A stretch of DNA of 64,000 nucleotides from DASZIT01 sp036489495 (GTDB taxonomy: Bacteria > Actinomycetota > Acidimicrobiia > Acidimicrobiales > RAAP-2), in the NCBI GenBank assembly GCA_036489495.1, contig DASXFR010000069.1:62001-126000 (forward strand), in the 5' to 3' direction. A program made the translations under genes and the position numbers. Numbering within the stretch: the stretch's first letter is position 1; every line of letters begins with the position of its first letter. Positions 42,479 through 50,520 of this stretch are shown piece after piece. The notes beneath the pieces were generated by a model, which saw only the letters and a list, made by a program, of their open reading frames with translations, made no database searches and was not told where the DNA came from.

Positions 42479-43810
42479 TCAGGGCTGGTCGTGCTCCACG
42501 TTTGGCTCGGCGGCGGGTCCCCATTGGGCGTCCCCCCGCTGCCGGACCCGGAGCCCGTCGGGACCCACCATCGCGGCGGAGCCGACCGACCCATGGCCGT
42601 AGCGGGCCCGGATGCTGTCGACGGCGGCCGAAATGCCGCCCCACGACTGCTGGAGACGCTCCGCCTCGTCCCCGGCCCGCATCATCCGGGTATCGGCCGA
42701 ACCGCCACCACCGAGGTCCCAGGACAGCTGTTCGTTGGCGCCGGTGGTGCCGAAGCCGGACAGGCTGACGCCCAGCAGCCGCATCCCCTTCGACAGGTCG
42801 ACGGATTCGAGCAGGGCCGAGGCGATGGCGGCGATGGCCGGGGCGGAGTCGACCGGGGTGATCATCGAGTGGGACCGGGTGATCAGGGTGAAGTCGCCGA
42901 ACTTGATCTTCACGGTGATGGTGCGGGCCCCGAGATCGGATCCCCGGAGGTGGGAGGCGGCGGCCTCGACGATCCGGGACAGGTGGCCCTGGATGGCCTC
43001 CGGGTCCCAGAGGTCGGACGGGAACGTCTCCTCGTGGCCGATGGACTTGGCCTTCTGGTCGGGGACGACCGGCCGGTCGTCCACCCCCCGGCACAGCTCG
43101 GACAGGTGCAGTCCCTGGGCCTTGCCCAACTGGCGCTCGAGGCTGGCGGCCGGGAGGGAGGCGAGGTCGCCAACGGTCATGATCCCCAGCCCCTGGAGCC
43201 GGCGGGCCGACACCGGCCCCACCCCCCAGAGTGCCTCGATGGGCAGGGGATGGAGGAAATCGAGCTCCCGGCCCGGCTCAATGATGACAATCCCGGGCCC
43301 AGCCCGGATGCCCGACCGGTCGGCCTTCGGTTTGGCCGCCTTCGACGCGAGTTTGGCCATCAGCTTGTTGGAGGCCACCCCGACCGAGCAGGTGAGGTGC
43401 AGCTCGTTCTCGACCCGGGCCCGGATGCCCCGAGCGATCACCGGCCCGGGTCCGAGCAGCCGCACCGAACCGGTCACGTCGAGGAACGCCTCATCGATGG
43501 AGATGCCTTCGACCAGCGGGGTCACTGTCTCCAGGATGGCGTGGAGCTTGGCGCTCTCCTCGCTGTAGCGATGGTGGCGGCCGTCAACGAAGACCGCCTG
43601 GGGGCACAGTCGGCGGGCCACCGACGACGGCATGGCGGAGTGGACGCCGAACCGGCGGGCCTCGTAGGTACAGGCGGCCACCACCCCCCGGCCGCCCGAA
43701 CCTCCCACGATGACCGGACGTCCGGCCAGGGTGGGATCGTCCAACACCTCGACCGAGGCGAAGAACGCATCCATGTCGACGTGGAGGATGACCCGGTCGT
43801 GCTCATCCAC
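42479..43810 (-). CDS. dinB: DNA polymerase IV (DinB)
   Basis: 443 residues, Y-family translesion polymerase. HVDMDAFFASVEV (first catalytic Asp), ACTYEARRFGVHSAMPS, SIDEAFLDVTGS (Asp-Glu), SVGVASNKLMAKLASKAAKP and helix-hairpin-helix LWGVGPVSARRLQGLGI. The C-terminal tail does not end in an obvious beta-clamp pentapeptide. GTG at 43808-43810 overlaps the end of the PIG-L gene. I see no LexA box directly before it. Confidence 0.92.
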   Translation of the reverse strand: MDEHDRVILHVDMDAFFASVEVLDDPTLAGRPVIVGGSGGRGVVAACTYEARRFGVHSAMPSSVARRLCPQAVFVDGRHHRYSEESAKLHAILETVTPLVEGISIDEAFLDVTGSVRLLGPGPVIARGIRARVENELHLTCSVGVASNKLMAKLASKAAKPKADRSGIRAGPGIVIIEPGRELDFLHPLPIEALWGVGPVSARRLQGLGIMTVGDLASLPAASLERQLGKAQGLHLSELCRGVDDRPVVPDQKAKSIGHEETFPSDLWDPEAIQGHLSRIVEAAASHLRGSDLGARTITVKIKFGDFTLITRSHSMITPVDSAPAIAAIASALLESVDLSKGMRLLGVSLSGFGTTGANEQLSWDLGGGGSADTRMMRAGDEAERLQQSWGGISAAVDSIRARYGHGSVGSAAMVGPDGLRVRQRGDAQWGPAAEPNVEHDQP

Positions 43811-44513
43811 CGAGACGCAGCCTCCGGAACCCTTCGGCGAAGGCAACCCCGGCGCTCCGGCCGGCATCTTCCGCCGCGCCGTGGACCGCGGAGGTCGCCC
43901 ACTCGGCGCCGTCGGGGAACTGGCTCCGGTGGCAGCCGACCGCCCGGGCCTTCAGCTCCACGGTCTGGGAGATGTCCACCCAGACGTCGGGCTCGAGGGT
44001 GCCGGACAACAGGACGGTGGCGACCTGATGGGCCGGGCCGGCGTCGGGGAAGTAGAGGGGCAAGGCGGCGGCCGGGGCCACCGCGTCGAGCACCGCCCAT
44101 CCGGTGACCCGATGATCCCGGTGGTTGAAGTAGTCCTGTCCGAAGAAGACGGCGGTGGGGTCCGGACACAGCACCACGTCGGGCCGGATCCGGCGAACTA
44201 CCGCCACCAGCGCTCGCTGGAGCCCGAGGTCATCGGCCAGTTCCCCGTCCGGGTAGTGCAGGGACTCCTGGCCGGCCAGCCCGATCAACGATGCCGCCTC
44301 GGCCGCCTCCACCGCCCGACGGTCGGCCAGTTCCCCGGGCTCGACCCAGGCATCGGTCGAGCCTTTGTCCCCGTCGGTACAGAGGAGGACGTGGACCTCG
44401 CAGCCTTTGGCCGACCACGCCGCCAGGGTGCCTCCGCAGCCGACATCGGGATCGTCGGGGTGGGCGTAGATGGCCAGCGCCCGGACCGGGATCTCCTCCA
44501 CGAGCTCGGGCAC
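43803..44513 (-). CDS. PIG-L family deacetylase
   Basis: 236 residues. Zinc motif AHPDDPDVGCGGTLA near the N-terminus and HRDHRVTG (His-Asp-x-His) in the middle define the N-acetylglucosaminyl deacetylase fold used by MshB, Mca and BshB. The substrate (mycothiol pathway or other) cannot be told. GTG start at 44511-44513, two bases after the nrdR stop. Confidence 0.88.
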   Translation of the reverse strand: MPELVEEIPVRALAIYAHPDDPDVGCGGTLAAWSAKGCEVHVLLCTDGDKGSTDAWVEPGELADRRAVEAAEAASLIGLAGQESLHYPDGELADDLGLQRALVAVVRRIRPDVVLCPDPTAVFFGQDYFNHRDHRVTGWAVLDAVAPAAALPLYFPDAGPAHQVATVLLSGTLEPDVWVDISQTVELKARAVGCHRSQFPDGAEWATSAVHGAAEDAGRSAGVAFAEGFRRLRLGG

Positions 44514-44515
44514 CG

Positions 44516-44989
44516 CTAGGACCCTGGCTGCTTGGGGGCGGTGGTCTTGGTCAACAGCCCGACCTCACGCCGGAAATCGTCGACCCCCTCGAAACCCTTG
44601 TACACACTGGCGAACCGGAGATAGGCCACCTCGTCGACCAACCGCAACCGGTCGAGCACGGCCAGACCGATCTGCTCGGTGGTCGGTACGGTGCCGTCCT
44701 CCCGAACCTCGTCCTCCACCGACTGGGCCATCTCCTCGAGCTGCTTCTCCGAGACCGGGCGGTTTTTGGTGGCCGCCCGCAGCCCGTCGACCACCTTCAT
44801 CCGGTCGAACGGGGCCCGGAGCCCGGAGCGCTTGACCACCATCATCGGAACTTCGTCGATCCGCTCGAACGTCGTATACCGGTGGCCACACCCGTTGCAC
44901 TCCCGCCGGCGCCGGGTAGCGGCGCCGTCCTCGGCCAGCCGGGAGTCGATGACGCGATCGTCATCCGCCAGGCACCAGGGACACAGCAC
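44516..44989 (-). CDS. nrdR: ribonucleotide reductase repressor NrdR
   Basis: 157 residues. N-terminal zinc ribbon (CPWC...CNGCG; C3, C6, C31, C34), then RRRECNGCGHRYTTFERI and the ATP-cone (MMVVKRSGLRAPFDRMKV, LRLVDEVAYLRFASVYKGF). It represses nrd operons in response to ATP/dATP. Tail slightly longer than usual. GTG start with leaderless-type TATCCT 6 bases upstream. No nrd reductase gene lies in the window. Confidence 0.95.
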   Translation of the reverse strand: MLCPWCLADDDRVIDSRLAEDGAATRRRRECNGCGHRYTTFERIDEVPMMVVKRSGLRAPFDRMKVVDGLRAATKNRPVSEKQLEEMAQSVEDEVREDGTVPTTEQIGLAVLDRLRLVDEVAYLRFASVYKGFEGVDDFRREVGLLTKTTAPKQPGS

Positions 44990-44995
44990 GCACCG

Positions 44996-45001
44996 AGGAT
45001 A
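44996..45001 (-). promoter_or_regulatory. -10 element, leaderless nrdR promoter
   Basis: Minus-strand TATCCT ends 6 bases before the nrdR GTG. No Shine-Dalgarno. Confidence 0.5.
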
Positions 45002-45058
45002 GTGCTGCAGGCAACCGTCTCGGGCGGGATCACCAGCGCAAAGGCCGGGTGGAGGCGG

Positions 45059-45544
45059 TTAGGGAACCGCGATGTGCTCGCCGGGCTCGACCGTGTAGGA
45101 ACCGGTCTGCGAGGCCAAGGTGGCGACCAGCGGTCGGGGGTCAGCGGAAGGATCCGCCGCCACCGCGATCGACCAGAGGGTGTCGCCGGGCTGCACCGTG
45201 TACTCGACCGGGTGGGTGGTCCCCGCCAGAGCGGGACCAGAGGCGTGGGAGTGACCTCCGGTCCCACTCAGCGGAAGAGCGAGCCCGATCACCACCAGGC
45301 TGCTGACGGCCAGCAACGTGCGCCGCAGCCTGACCGCTGAGGACGGCCGGCGGCGGGCCCGGCGTCGCCGGACCGGATCGGGGACCAGCGCCAGCCCCGG
45401 ACTCCGGGGGGCGGTAGTCGGGTCGTCGGCGTCGATCCCCGGCGACCAGTGGCGGCCGCCCTCCACCAGGCGCAGAGGGGCCCCGCCGCGGCTTCGGCCG
45501 CCCTCGGCCCGGGTCAGCGGGGCCGGGAACGAGAGGGCGGCCAC
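45059..45544 (-). CDS. LysM-domain protein under LexA control
   Basis: 161 residues: basic cytoplasmic head with RRRRARRRPSS, one membrane helix (about 77-98) and a C-terminal LysM (EYTVQPGDTLWSIAVA). The layout matches the YneA/DivS-like LysM proteins that sit divergent from lexA and delay division during the SOS response; that role is inferred. The GTG at 45544 has GGGGAGG 7 bases upstream, and all LexA boxes then lie upstream of it. Longer open frame upstream is rejected. Confidence 0.8.
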   Translation of the reverse strand: MAALSFPAPLTRAEGGRSRGGAPLRLVEGGRHWSPGIDADDPTTAPRSPGLALVPDPVRRRRARRRPSSAVRLRRTLLAVSSLVVIGLALPLSGTGGHSHASGPALAGTTHPVEYTVQPGDTLWSIAVAADPSADPRPLVATLASQTGSYTVEPGEHIAVP

Positions 45545-45591
45545 TAGCGGACCTCCCCGGTTGGCGACCGTCGGGCCAACTGCCCGGACGT

Positions 45592-45605
45592 CGAACGTCT
45601 GTTCG
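45592..45605. promoter_or_regulatory. LexA box 1
   Basis: CGAACGTCTGTTCG, a perfect match to CGAAC-N4-GTTCG, about 47 bases before the LysM gene start and downstream of its likely transcription start. Confidence 0.85.
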
Positions 45606-45615
45606 TCATGCACCC

Positions 45616-45645
45616 ATCGAATCACGAACGCCTGTTCGGTGTCAA
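45616..45645 (-). promoter_or_regulatory. promoter of the LysM gene
   Basis: Minus strand: perfect TTGACA (45640-45645), 18-base spacer and TTCGAT (45616-45621). LexA box 2 fills the spacer, so LexA should block polymerase directly. Confidence 0.5.
45625..45638. promoter_or_regulatory. LexA box 2
   Basis: CGAACGCCTGTTCG, perfect CGAAC-N4-GTTCG match, centred 33 bases from box 1 and located between the -35 and -10 of the LysM gene promoter. Confidence 0.85.
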
Positions 45646-45654
45646 GCCATTTGT

Positions 45655-45668
45655 CGAACGGGTGTTTG
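45655..45668. promoter_or_regulatory. LexA box 3 (one mismatch)
   Basis: CGAACGGGTGTTTG, one mismatch to consensus, centred 30 bases from box 2. It overlaps the proposed lexA -35 TTGCTT (45666-45671). Confidence 0.65.
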
Positions 45669-45694
45669 CTTTCCGACCTCCCCTGGGCTACCTT
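45666..45694 (+). promoter_or_regulatory. lexA promoter
   Basis: TTGCTT (45666-45671), 17-base spacer, TACCTT (45689-45694). Flanked by LexA boxes 3 and 4, as expected for autorepression. The -10 is weak. Confidence 0.45.
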
Positions 45695-45698
45695 CTTG

Positions 45699-45712
45699 CA
45701 AACAGATGTTCG
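45699..45712. promoter_or_regulatory. LexA box 4 (one mismatch)
   Basis: CAAACAGATGTTCG, one mismatch to consensus, at the expected lexA transcription start, centred 44 bases from box 3. Confidence 0.65.
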
Positions 45713-45776
45713 CCGCCCAGGACAGCTAGCCACAACGCCGATCGGGGCGGGCGAACCACAGCGACCAGGGGGAACC

Positions 45777-46406
45777 GTGGCTCAGGTACTCAGCATCAAG
45801 CGCAAGCAGATACTGGACTGTATTTCCGAGTCGATCCGGGACCGCGGGTTCCCCCCCTCGGTCCGGGAGATCGGCGAGTCGGTGGGCCTGGCCTCGTCCT
45901 CCACCGTCCACGCCCACCTGGCGGTGTTGCAGCGGGAGGGGTATCTGCGACGGGACCCGACCAAGCCCCGGGCCATCGAGGTCCGGTTCGACCCGTCGTC
46001 CAAGGTGGTCATGGACTCGCGACCGATCCGCCATGTCCCGCTGGTCGGCGATGTGGCCGCCGGCACCGGGGTGCTGGCCCAGGAGAACATCGAGGAGCTG
46101 TATCCGCTCCCCGAGGACTTCACCGGGACCGGTTCGCTGTTCATGGTCAAGGTCCGGGGCGACTCCATGGTCGACGACGGCATCGTCGACGGCGACTTCG
46201 TGGTGGTGCGACAGCAACCCGAAGCCGAGCGGAACGAGATCGTGGTAGCGGGGATTCCTGACGAGGAAGCCACCGTCAAGCGGTTCTCCACCCGGGACGG
46301 GAAGGTCGTCCTCACCCCGTCCAACCCGGACATGGTCCCGATGGAGTTCGACCCCGACGAGGTGACCGTCTACGGCAAGGTCGTCACCGTCCTCCGCCGG
46401 CTGTAG
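45777..46406 (+). CDS. lexA: SOS repressor LexA
   Basis: 209 residues. N-terminal winged helix (KRKQILDCISESIRDRG, PSVREIGESVGLASSSTVHAHL); S24 protease domain with cleavage site A95-G96 (DVAAGTG), catalytic S130 (RGDSMVDDGI) and K168 (ATVKRF). It represses SOS genes until RecA-triggered self-cleavage. The GTG at 45777 has AGGGGG 5 bases upstream; the frame is open far upstream but noncoding there. Divergent from the LysM gene with four LexA boxes between. Confidence 0.96.
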   Translation: MAQVLSIKRKQILDCISESIRDRGFPPSVREIGESVGLASSSTVHAHLAVLQREGYLRRDPTKPRAIEVRFDPSSKVVMDSRPIRHVPLVGDVAAGTGVLAQENIEELYPLPEDFTGTGSLFMVKVRGDSMVDDGIVDGDFVVVRQQPEAERNEIVVAGIPDEEATVKRFSTRDGKVVLTPSNPDMVPMEFDPDEVTVYGKVVTVLRRL

Positions 46407-46412
46407 GCCCGC

Positions 46413-47414
46413 TCAGCGGGTCGGGCTGGCCGGCGCGATCGCGCTCATGTCCGGGTACCGGTCTCCGGACACCGCGCCGGTGGCGAACACCGCCTCGATG
46501 GCGGCGAGGTCGGACGCCGTCAGTTCGACCTCGACCGCCGCCACGTTCTCGGCCAGATAGGTGCGTCGCTTGGTCCCGGGGATCGGCACCACGTCGTCAC
46601 CCCGGGAGAGGACCCAGGCCAGCGCCAGTTGTCCGGGGGTGCAGCCCTTGGCCTCGGCCAGGGAACGCACCCGGTCGACCAGCACGATATTCGCCTCGAA
46701 GCTGTCGCCGCGGAACCGGGGGAGGAATTTCCGGAAGTCGCCTTCGGGAAAGTCGTCCGGGGAGGTGATCTGTCCGGTGAGGAAGCCGCGGCCCAGCGGG
46801 CTGTAGGCCACGATGCCGACGCCGAGTGACCGGGCGGTGCCGATGACCGAGTCCTCGATGTCGCGGCTCCACAACGACCACTCGCTCTGGAGGGCGGCGA
46901 TCGGGTGGACGGCGCTGGCCCGTCGCAGGGTGTCGGGGGAAGATTCCGACAACCCGAGGTAGCGCACCTTCCCGTCCGCCACCAGTTCGGCCATCGCCCC
47001 CACCGTCTCCTCGATCGGCACGCCGGTGTCGGTACGGTGCTGGTAGTAGAGATCGATGTGCTCCACCCCCAAGCGCGTCAGGGACGCATCACACGCCTGG
47101 TGCACGTAGGCGGCGTCCCCCCGCACCGACCGGACGGCGGGATCGTCGGTGCGCACGATCCCGAACTTGGTGGCCAGGACCACCTCGTCCCGCCGGGTGC
47201 CGATGGCCCGGCCCACCAACTCCTCGTTGGTGAAGGGCCCGTACATGTCGGCGGTGTCGATCAAGGTCACCCCCAGGTCGAGCGCGGCGTTGATGGTGGC
47301 GGTCGATTCCGCCTCGTCGCCCGGCCCGTAGAACTCGGACATGCCCATGCAGCCGAGACCTTCGGCCGACACCACCAGCCCGTCGGTGCCCAATGTGCGA
47401 GTCGCGAGGGTCAT
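46413..47414 (-). CDS. aldo/keto reductase
   Basis: 333 residues, NADPH-dependent (beta/alpha)8 oxidoreductase of the AKR13/YajO-like group. Catalytic tetrad visible: D and Y in LIDTADMYGP, K in VVLATKFG, H in DLYYQHRTD; cofactor site GTKRRTYLAEN. Substrate unknown. TAGGTT lies 7 bases before the ATG (leaderless type), so it is probably transcribed separately from the gene upstream. Convergent with lexA, 6 bases apart. Confidence 0.93.
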   Translation of the reverse strand: MTLATRTLGTDGLVVSAEGLGCMGMSEFYGPGDEAESTATINAALDLGVTLIDTADMYGPFTNEELVGRAIGTRRDEVVLATKFGIVRTDDPAVRSVRGDAAYVHQACDASLTRLGVEHIDLYYQHRTDTGVPIEETVGAMAELVADGKVRYLGLSESSPDTLRRASAVHPIAALQSEWSLWSRDIEDSVIGTARSLGVGIVAYSPLGRGFLTGQITSPDDFPEGDFRKFLPRFRGDSFEANIVLVDRVRSLAEAKGCTPGQLALAWVLSRGDDVVPIPGTKRRTYLAENVAAVEVELTASDLAAIEAVFATGAVSGDRYPDMSAIAPASPTR

Positions 47415-47421
47415 GGTGGCG

Positions 47422-47427
47422 AACCTA
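47422..47427 (-). promoter_or_regulatory. -10 element, leaderless aldo/keto reductase promoter
   Basis: Minus-strand TAGGTT ends 7 bases before the ATG; it overlaps the 3' end of the upstream gene. Confidence 0.45.
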
Positions 47428-48009
47428 CCCGCTCGGAGACTCCGCCCATTTCGGATCCCGCCCGAGGAACCCGATCAGCTGATCGATGGCCGGCGCGTCC
47501 TCGGCGACCGGGACGACCGCCCCGAATGCCTGACCCTCCCCCTGGTACTCGGGGGGAAGGGTCGACTTGGCCCGGGTCAGGACATCGGCAGCTTCCGCTT
47601 CGGAGTACGGGTTCGGTTGGCCGGTGGCGGAGGCGAGATCCCATCCGTGGGCCAGGTACTCCATCACCGTCATGTTGAAGACCATCGCCGCCGGCATCAT
47701 CGAGCCGCCGGAGATCTGCACCTCACGATCGAAGCCGTACTCCTTCCATCCGGCCACCAGACTCGCGGCCAGCCGGGTGAACGCGGCGGCGGCGTCGGGG
47801 CCACAGACGTAGGTCGACGGATCGCCCTCGAACCTGCGTCCATTGCACCCGGCCTCGAACACCTGGATCCATCCGACGATGTGGTTCATGAGTTGCTGGA
47901 CGGTGTAGTCGTCACAGGGCGTCGCCGACGTCAACCGCGGTTCGTCGACGTTGGCCACCACCGTGCCCGTCTTGGTCAAGATCCCGGTCAGTAGCTCGAT
48001 CTGATCCAT
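47425..48009 (-). CDS. TIGR03086-type DinB/MDMPI-fold metal-binding protein
   Basis: 194 residues, four-helix bundle. TSATPCDDYTVQQLMNHIVG and the later EYLAHGWDLASATG carry the conserved His and H-x-x-D metal ligands of the mycothiol-dependent maleylpyruvate isomerase/DinB-like superfamily. The members with known activity are thiol-dependent transferases or isomerases; this one's substrate is unknown. ATG with leaderless-type TAGATT 6 bases upstream. Confidence 0.88.
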   Translation of the reverse strand: MDQIELLTGILTKTGTVVANVDEPRLTSATPCDDYTVQQLMNHIVGWIQVFEAGCNGRRFEGDPSTYVCGPDAAAAFTRLAASLVAGWKEYGFDREVQISGGSMMPAAMVFNMTVMEYLAHGWDLASATGQPNPYSEAEAADVLTRAKSTLPPEYQGEGQAFGAVVPVAEDAPAIDQLIGFLGRDPKWAESPSG

Positions 48010-48015
48010 TGGTGA

Positions 48016-48021
48016 AATCTA
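48016..48021 (-). promoter_or_regulatory. -10 element, leaderless promoter of the MDMPI-fold gene
   Basis: Minus-strand TAGATT ends 6 bases before the ATG at 48007-48009. Confidence 0.45.
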
Positions 48022-48108
48022 CCCGCCAGATGCTTTAGCGGACCACGGTGGGGGCCGTTCCCCTGGGCGGCGATAACCGCTGGCGTTGTCCGCGACCTCG
48101 AATCGCCC

Positions 48109-48609
48109 TCAGATTCGTTCCGAGGCGTCTACCGGCGAAGATTGCCACCCCTCCATTGCCGCGACATCCTGGGGAGTGGCGGGCCGGATGGAGGGCCACG
48201 CGAACCCGTTCAGCAAACAGACGAACTGCTTCTCCTCGCTCGCGGCCAGCCGAACCGAGAGTTTCCTCGATCGCCGCAAGCCCCCGAGGAAGTGCACACT
48301 CAAGGAATGTTCCCCCGGTGAGACCTGGTACATCTTGATCTGCTTGGGCGAGATGGCGTCCACCTTCGAGCCATCGAGAAAGATGTTGACAACACCACCC
48401 TCACCGATCGCCGGGCTCCGGCGTTGGCCCCGGCTCCGGCCGAGCCGGGATGCGGCCCGGACCACAACCAGGGTCGGAAACGCCGGCCAAATTCGATTCG
48501 GGGCTCGCCACAGTTGGATGGTCGCTCCAACCTGGTCACCCAGGCCTTCCGAGGTATCTCCGCCGCCGGTTACCGCTCCAACATCGGATCGTTCACGACT
48601 GTCGTTCAT
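48109..48609 (-). CDS. protein of unknown function, possible PEGA-like domain
   Basis: 166 residues; family not recognised. The stretch VNIFLDGSKVD...VSPGEHSLSVHF (about 73-106) resembles the PEGA surface-layer pattern (V-x-V-D-G-x-x-V...V-x-P-G-x-H). No signal peptide is seen; the first 70 residues look disordered. ATG with GGAG 2 bases upstream. GC drops to about 55% here and codon use is more mixed than in neighbours, so it may be an accessory or transferred gene. Confidence 0.55.
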   Translation of the reverse strand: MNDSRERSDVGAVTGGGDTSEGLGDQVGATIQLWRAPNRIWPAFPTLVVVRAASRLGRSRGQRRSPAIGEGGVVNIFLDGSKVDAISPKQIKMYQVSPGEHSLSVHFLGGLRRSRKLSVRLAASEEKQFVCLLNGFAWPSIRPATPQDVAAMEGWQSSPVDASERI

Positions 48610-48897
48610 AGCTCCGTCTTACACCCTCGGCGGAAGAAGAACAGCAACAGGCCGGTAAAACGGCGCCGCCGTGCGCCTTCCCGCCCTGGCGACCATCTGC
48701 GGGCTTCATTGAACAACCCACACCGGAGGGCCAGAAGGGTGCCCCAGATCGCCCTTCTGCTCAGAACTGGGGTCGATGGGCTTCGGATTCGTGGTCCCCG
48801 TTCTTCTCCACGTCAAGTGGGCCAAATTTGATCTCCCCGCCCAGGTAATTGATCATTTGCCCACCAGCCGAGAACATGCACGAGAGGGAGGAATGCT
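48610..48897. other. low-GC intergenic region upstream of the stress protein
   Basis: 288 bases, no gene. One sampled 60-base stretch is 53% GC. It contains two mutually exclusive hairpins: CAGAAGGG/CCCTTCTG (48732-48759) and CCCCAG/CTGGGG (48742-48772). They could form a switching leader for the stress-protein mRNA; this is speculative. Confidence 0.35.
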
Positions 48898-49377
48898 ATG
48901 ACGCCAGCAAGCGGAGGTGGTCCGGTGCTGTTCTGCTTCGACGGTTCTGAGGGATCGAGGGCGGCCCTGCAAAGCGCGGCGAATCTGATCAGCCGACCGG
49001 TGGACATTGTTGTTCTCACGGTTTGGGAAACAGTCGCCACCCGCTTGGCTCTGGCCGGCGCCTTCGCGGTGGGTGCACCGGGCGATGGCTTGGATGCCCA
49101 GGAAGAATCCTTCGCAAAATCGGTGGCGGAAGACGGTGCGCTCCGGGCGAAGGAGCACGGATACGAAGCCTCACCCATGACCCGAGAGTCATTTGAGGGC
49201 ATTTCACACGCCATCTTGGAGACCGCGGAGGACATCTCGGCCCGCTTGATCGTGTGCGGCCAACGGGGTCGGGGGGTGATACGGAGCACTCTGCTTGGCA
49301 GCGTCTCCCACGCTCTGGCGTCGCATGCCCGACATCCGGTCCTCATTGCACCAGAAGTTCCCGCTCGCGACGGTTGA
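48898..49377 (+). CDS. universal stress protein, UspA family
   Basis: 159 residues, single Usp domain. Hydrophobic strand VLFCFDGSEGSRAAL and the ATP-binding signature G-2x-G-9x-G-S as CGQRGRGVIRSTLLGSVS, then HPVLIAP. Likely an ATP-binding cytosolic stress protein. ATG with GGAGG 6 bases upstream. Confidence 0.92.
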   Translation: MTPASGGGPVLFCFDGSEGSRAALQSAANLISRPVDIVVLTVWETVATRLALAGAFAVGAPGDGLDAQEESFAKSVAEDGALRAKEHGYEASPMTRESFEGISHAILETAEDISARLIVCGQRGRGVIRSTLLGSVSHALASHARHPVLIAPEVPARDG

Positions 49378-49437
49378 GGGTTCGTTCTTCAGGCACGGCG
49401 GCGCGGCCGGCACCAGACGTAGGCCGGGCCAGAGCGT

Positions 49438-50520
49438 TCAGATATCGCTCGTGAGCACCGTCTCCAGTACCGCGGCGGCGTGATCGAGTTCGTCCAGGCT
49501 CACGTGTTCGCCGGGGGTGTGGGCCAGTAGCGGGTCGCCAGGGCCGAAGTTGGTGGCCGGGATCCCGTGGGCGGCGAACGAGGCGACGTCGGTCCAACCG
49601 ACCTTGGCCCGGGGGGCGGCGCCGGTGGCGGCCACCAGTCGGGCCAGATGCGGATCGCCGAGCGACGGGGGGGCACCGGGCGCCGCCTCGACCATCTCCC
49701 AGCTGTCGCCCGGTTCCAACAGGCCCTCCAGCAACGCCCGCACCGACGCCTCGGCCTCGGCGGCGTCCCGGTCGGGGGCGAAGCGGTGATTGATCGTCAC
49801 CATCGCCTGGTCGGGGACCACGTTGCTGGCCACCCCGCCTTCGACCAGCACCGCCTGGAGCTGCTCGGCGTATTCGCAACCGTCGATCACCACCCGGCGG
49901 ACCGGGTAGGCGGCGATGGCATCGAGCGCCGGGCCCAGCCGATGGATGGCGTTCCGGCCGGTGAACGGCCGGGCGGTGTGGGCCCGTTCGCCGGCCATGA
50001 CCACCCGGATCCGCATGGTCCCCTGACACCCCGCCTCCACCACCCCCCCGGTGGGCTCGCCGAGGATGGCGGCGTCGGCGGCCAGCAGATCGGGGCGCTG
50101 CTGCCACAATTCCTCCAGGCCGCTGTCGCTCCGGGCCACCTCTTCCCGGGCGTAGAAACACCAGGTCACATCCACCGCCGGCTCGGGGAGGGTTCCGGCC
50201 AGATGAAGGAAGGTGGCCAGCCCCCCCTTCATGTCCGCCGCCCCCAGGCCGTAGAGGGTGTCGCCGTCGAGCCTGGGTTGGTCGTTGCCGGCGGCCGGGG
50301 GCACGGTATCGAGGTGGCCGGCCAGGACCAGCCGGCGGGAGCGGCCCAGATCGGTCCGGCCCACTACGTTGTCGCCCACCCGCTCAACCCCCAGCCACGG
50401 GCAGAGCCGCAACGCCGCCTCCACCGCGTCGGCCAACTGGCCTTCGTGATGGCTCAGCGACGGGATGGCCACCAACGATGCGGTCAGGTCGAGGAGATCG
50501 CTGGAGACCGAAGGAGTCAC
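49438..50520 (-). CDS. dapE: succinyl-diaminopimelate desuccinylase DapE
   Basis: 360 residues, M20 metallopeptidase fold. Zinc ligands: AGHLDTVPP (His, Asp), YGLGAADMKGG (Asp), FYAREEVA (Glu-Glu), LGEPTGG, and a late His in LAHTPGEHVSLDEL. It removes succinate from N-succinyl-L,L-diaminopimelate for lysine and wall synthesis. GTG at 50518-50520 overlaps the dapD stop as GTGA, supporting the pathway assignment. Confidence 0.9.
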   Translation of the reverse strand: MTPSVSSDLLDLTASLVAIPSLSHHEGQLADAVEAALRLCPWLGVERVGDNVVGRTDLGRSRRLVLAGHLDTVPPAAGNDQPRLDGDTLYGLGAADMKGGLATFLHLAGTLPEPAVDVTWCFYAREEVARSDSGLEELWQQRPDLLAADAAILGEPTGGVVEAGCQGTMRIRVVMAGERAHTARPFTGRNAIHRLGPALDAIAAYPVRRVVIDGCEYAEQLQAVLVEGGVASNVVPDQAMVTINHRFAPDRDAAEAEASVRALLEGLLEPGDSWEMVEAAPGAPPSLGDPHLARLVAATGAAPRAKVGWTDVASFAAHGIPATNFGPGDPLLAHTPGEHVSLDELDHAAAVLETVLTSDI

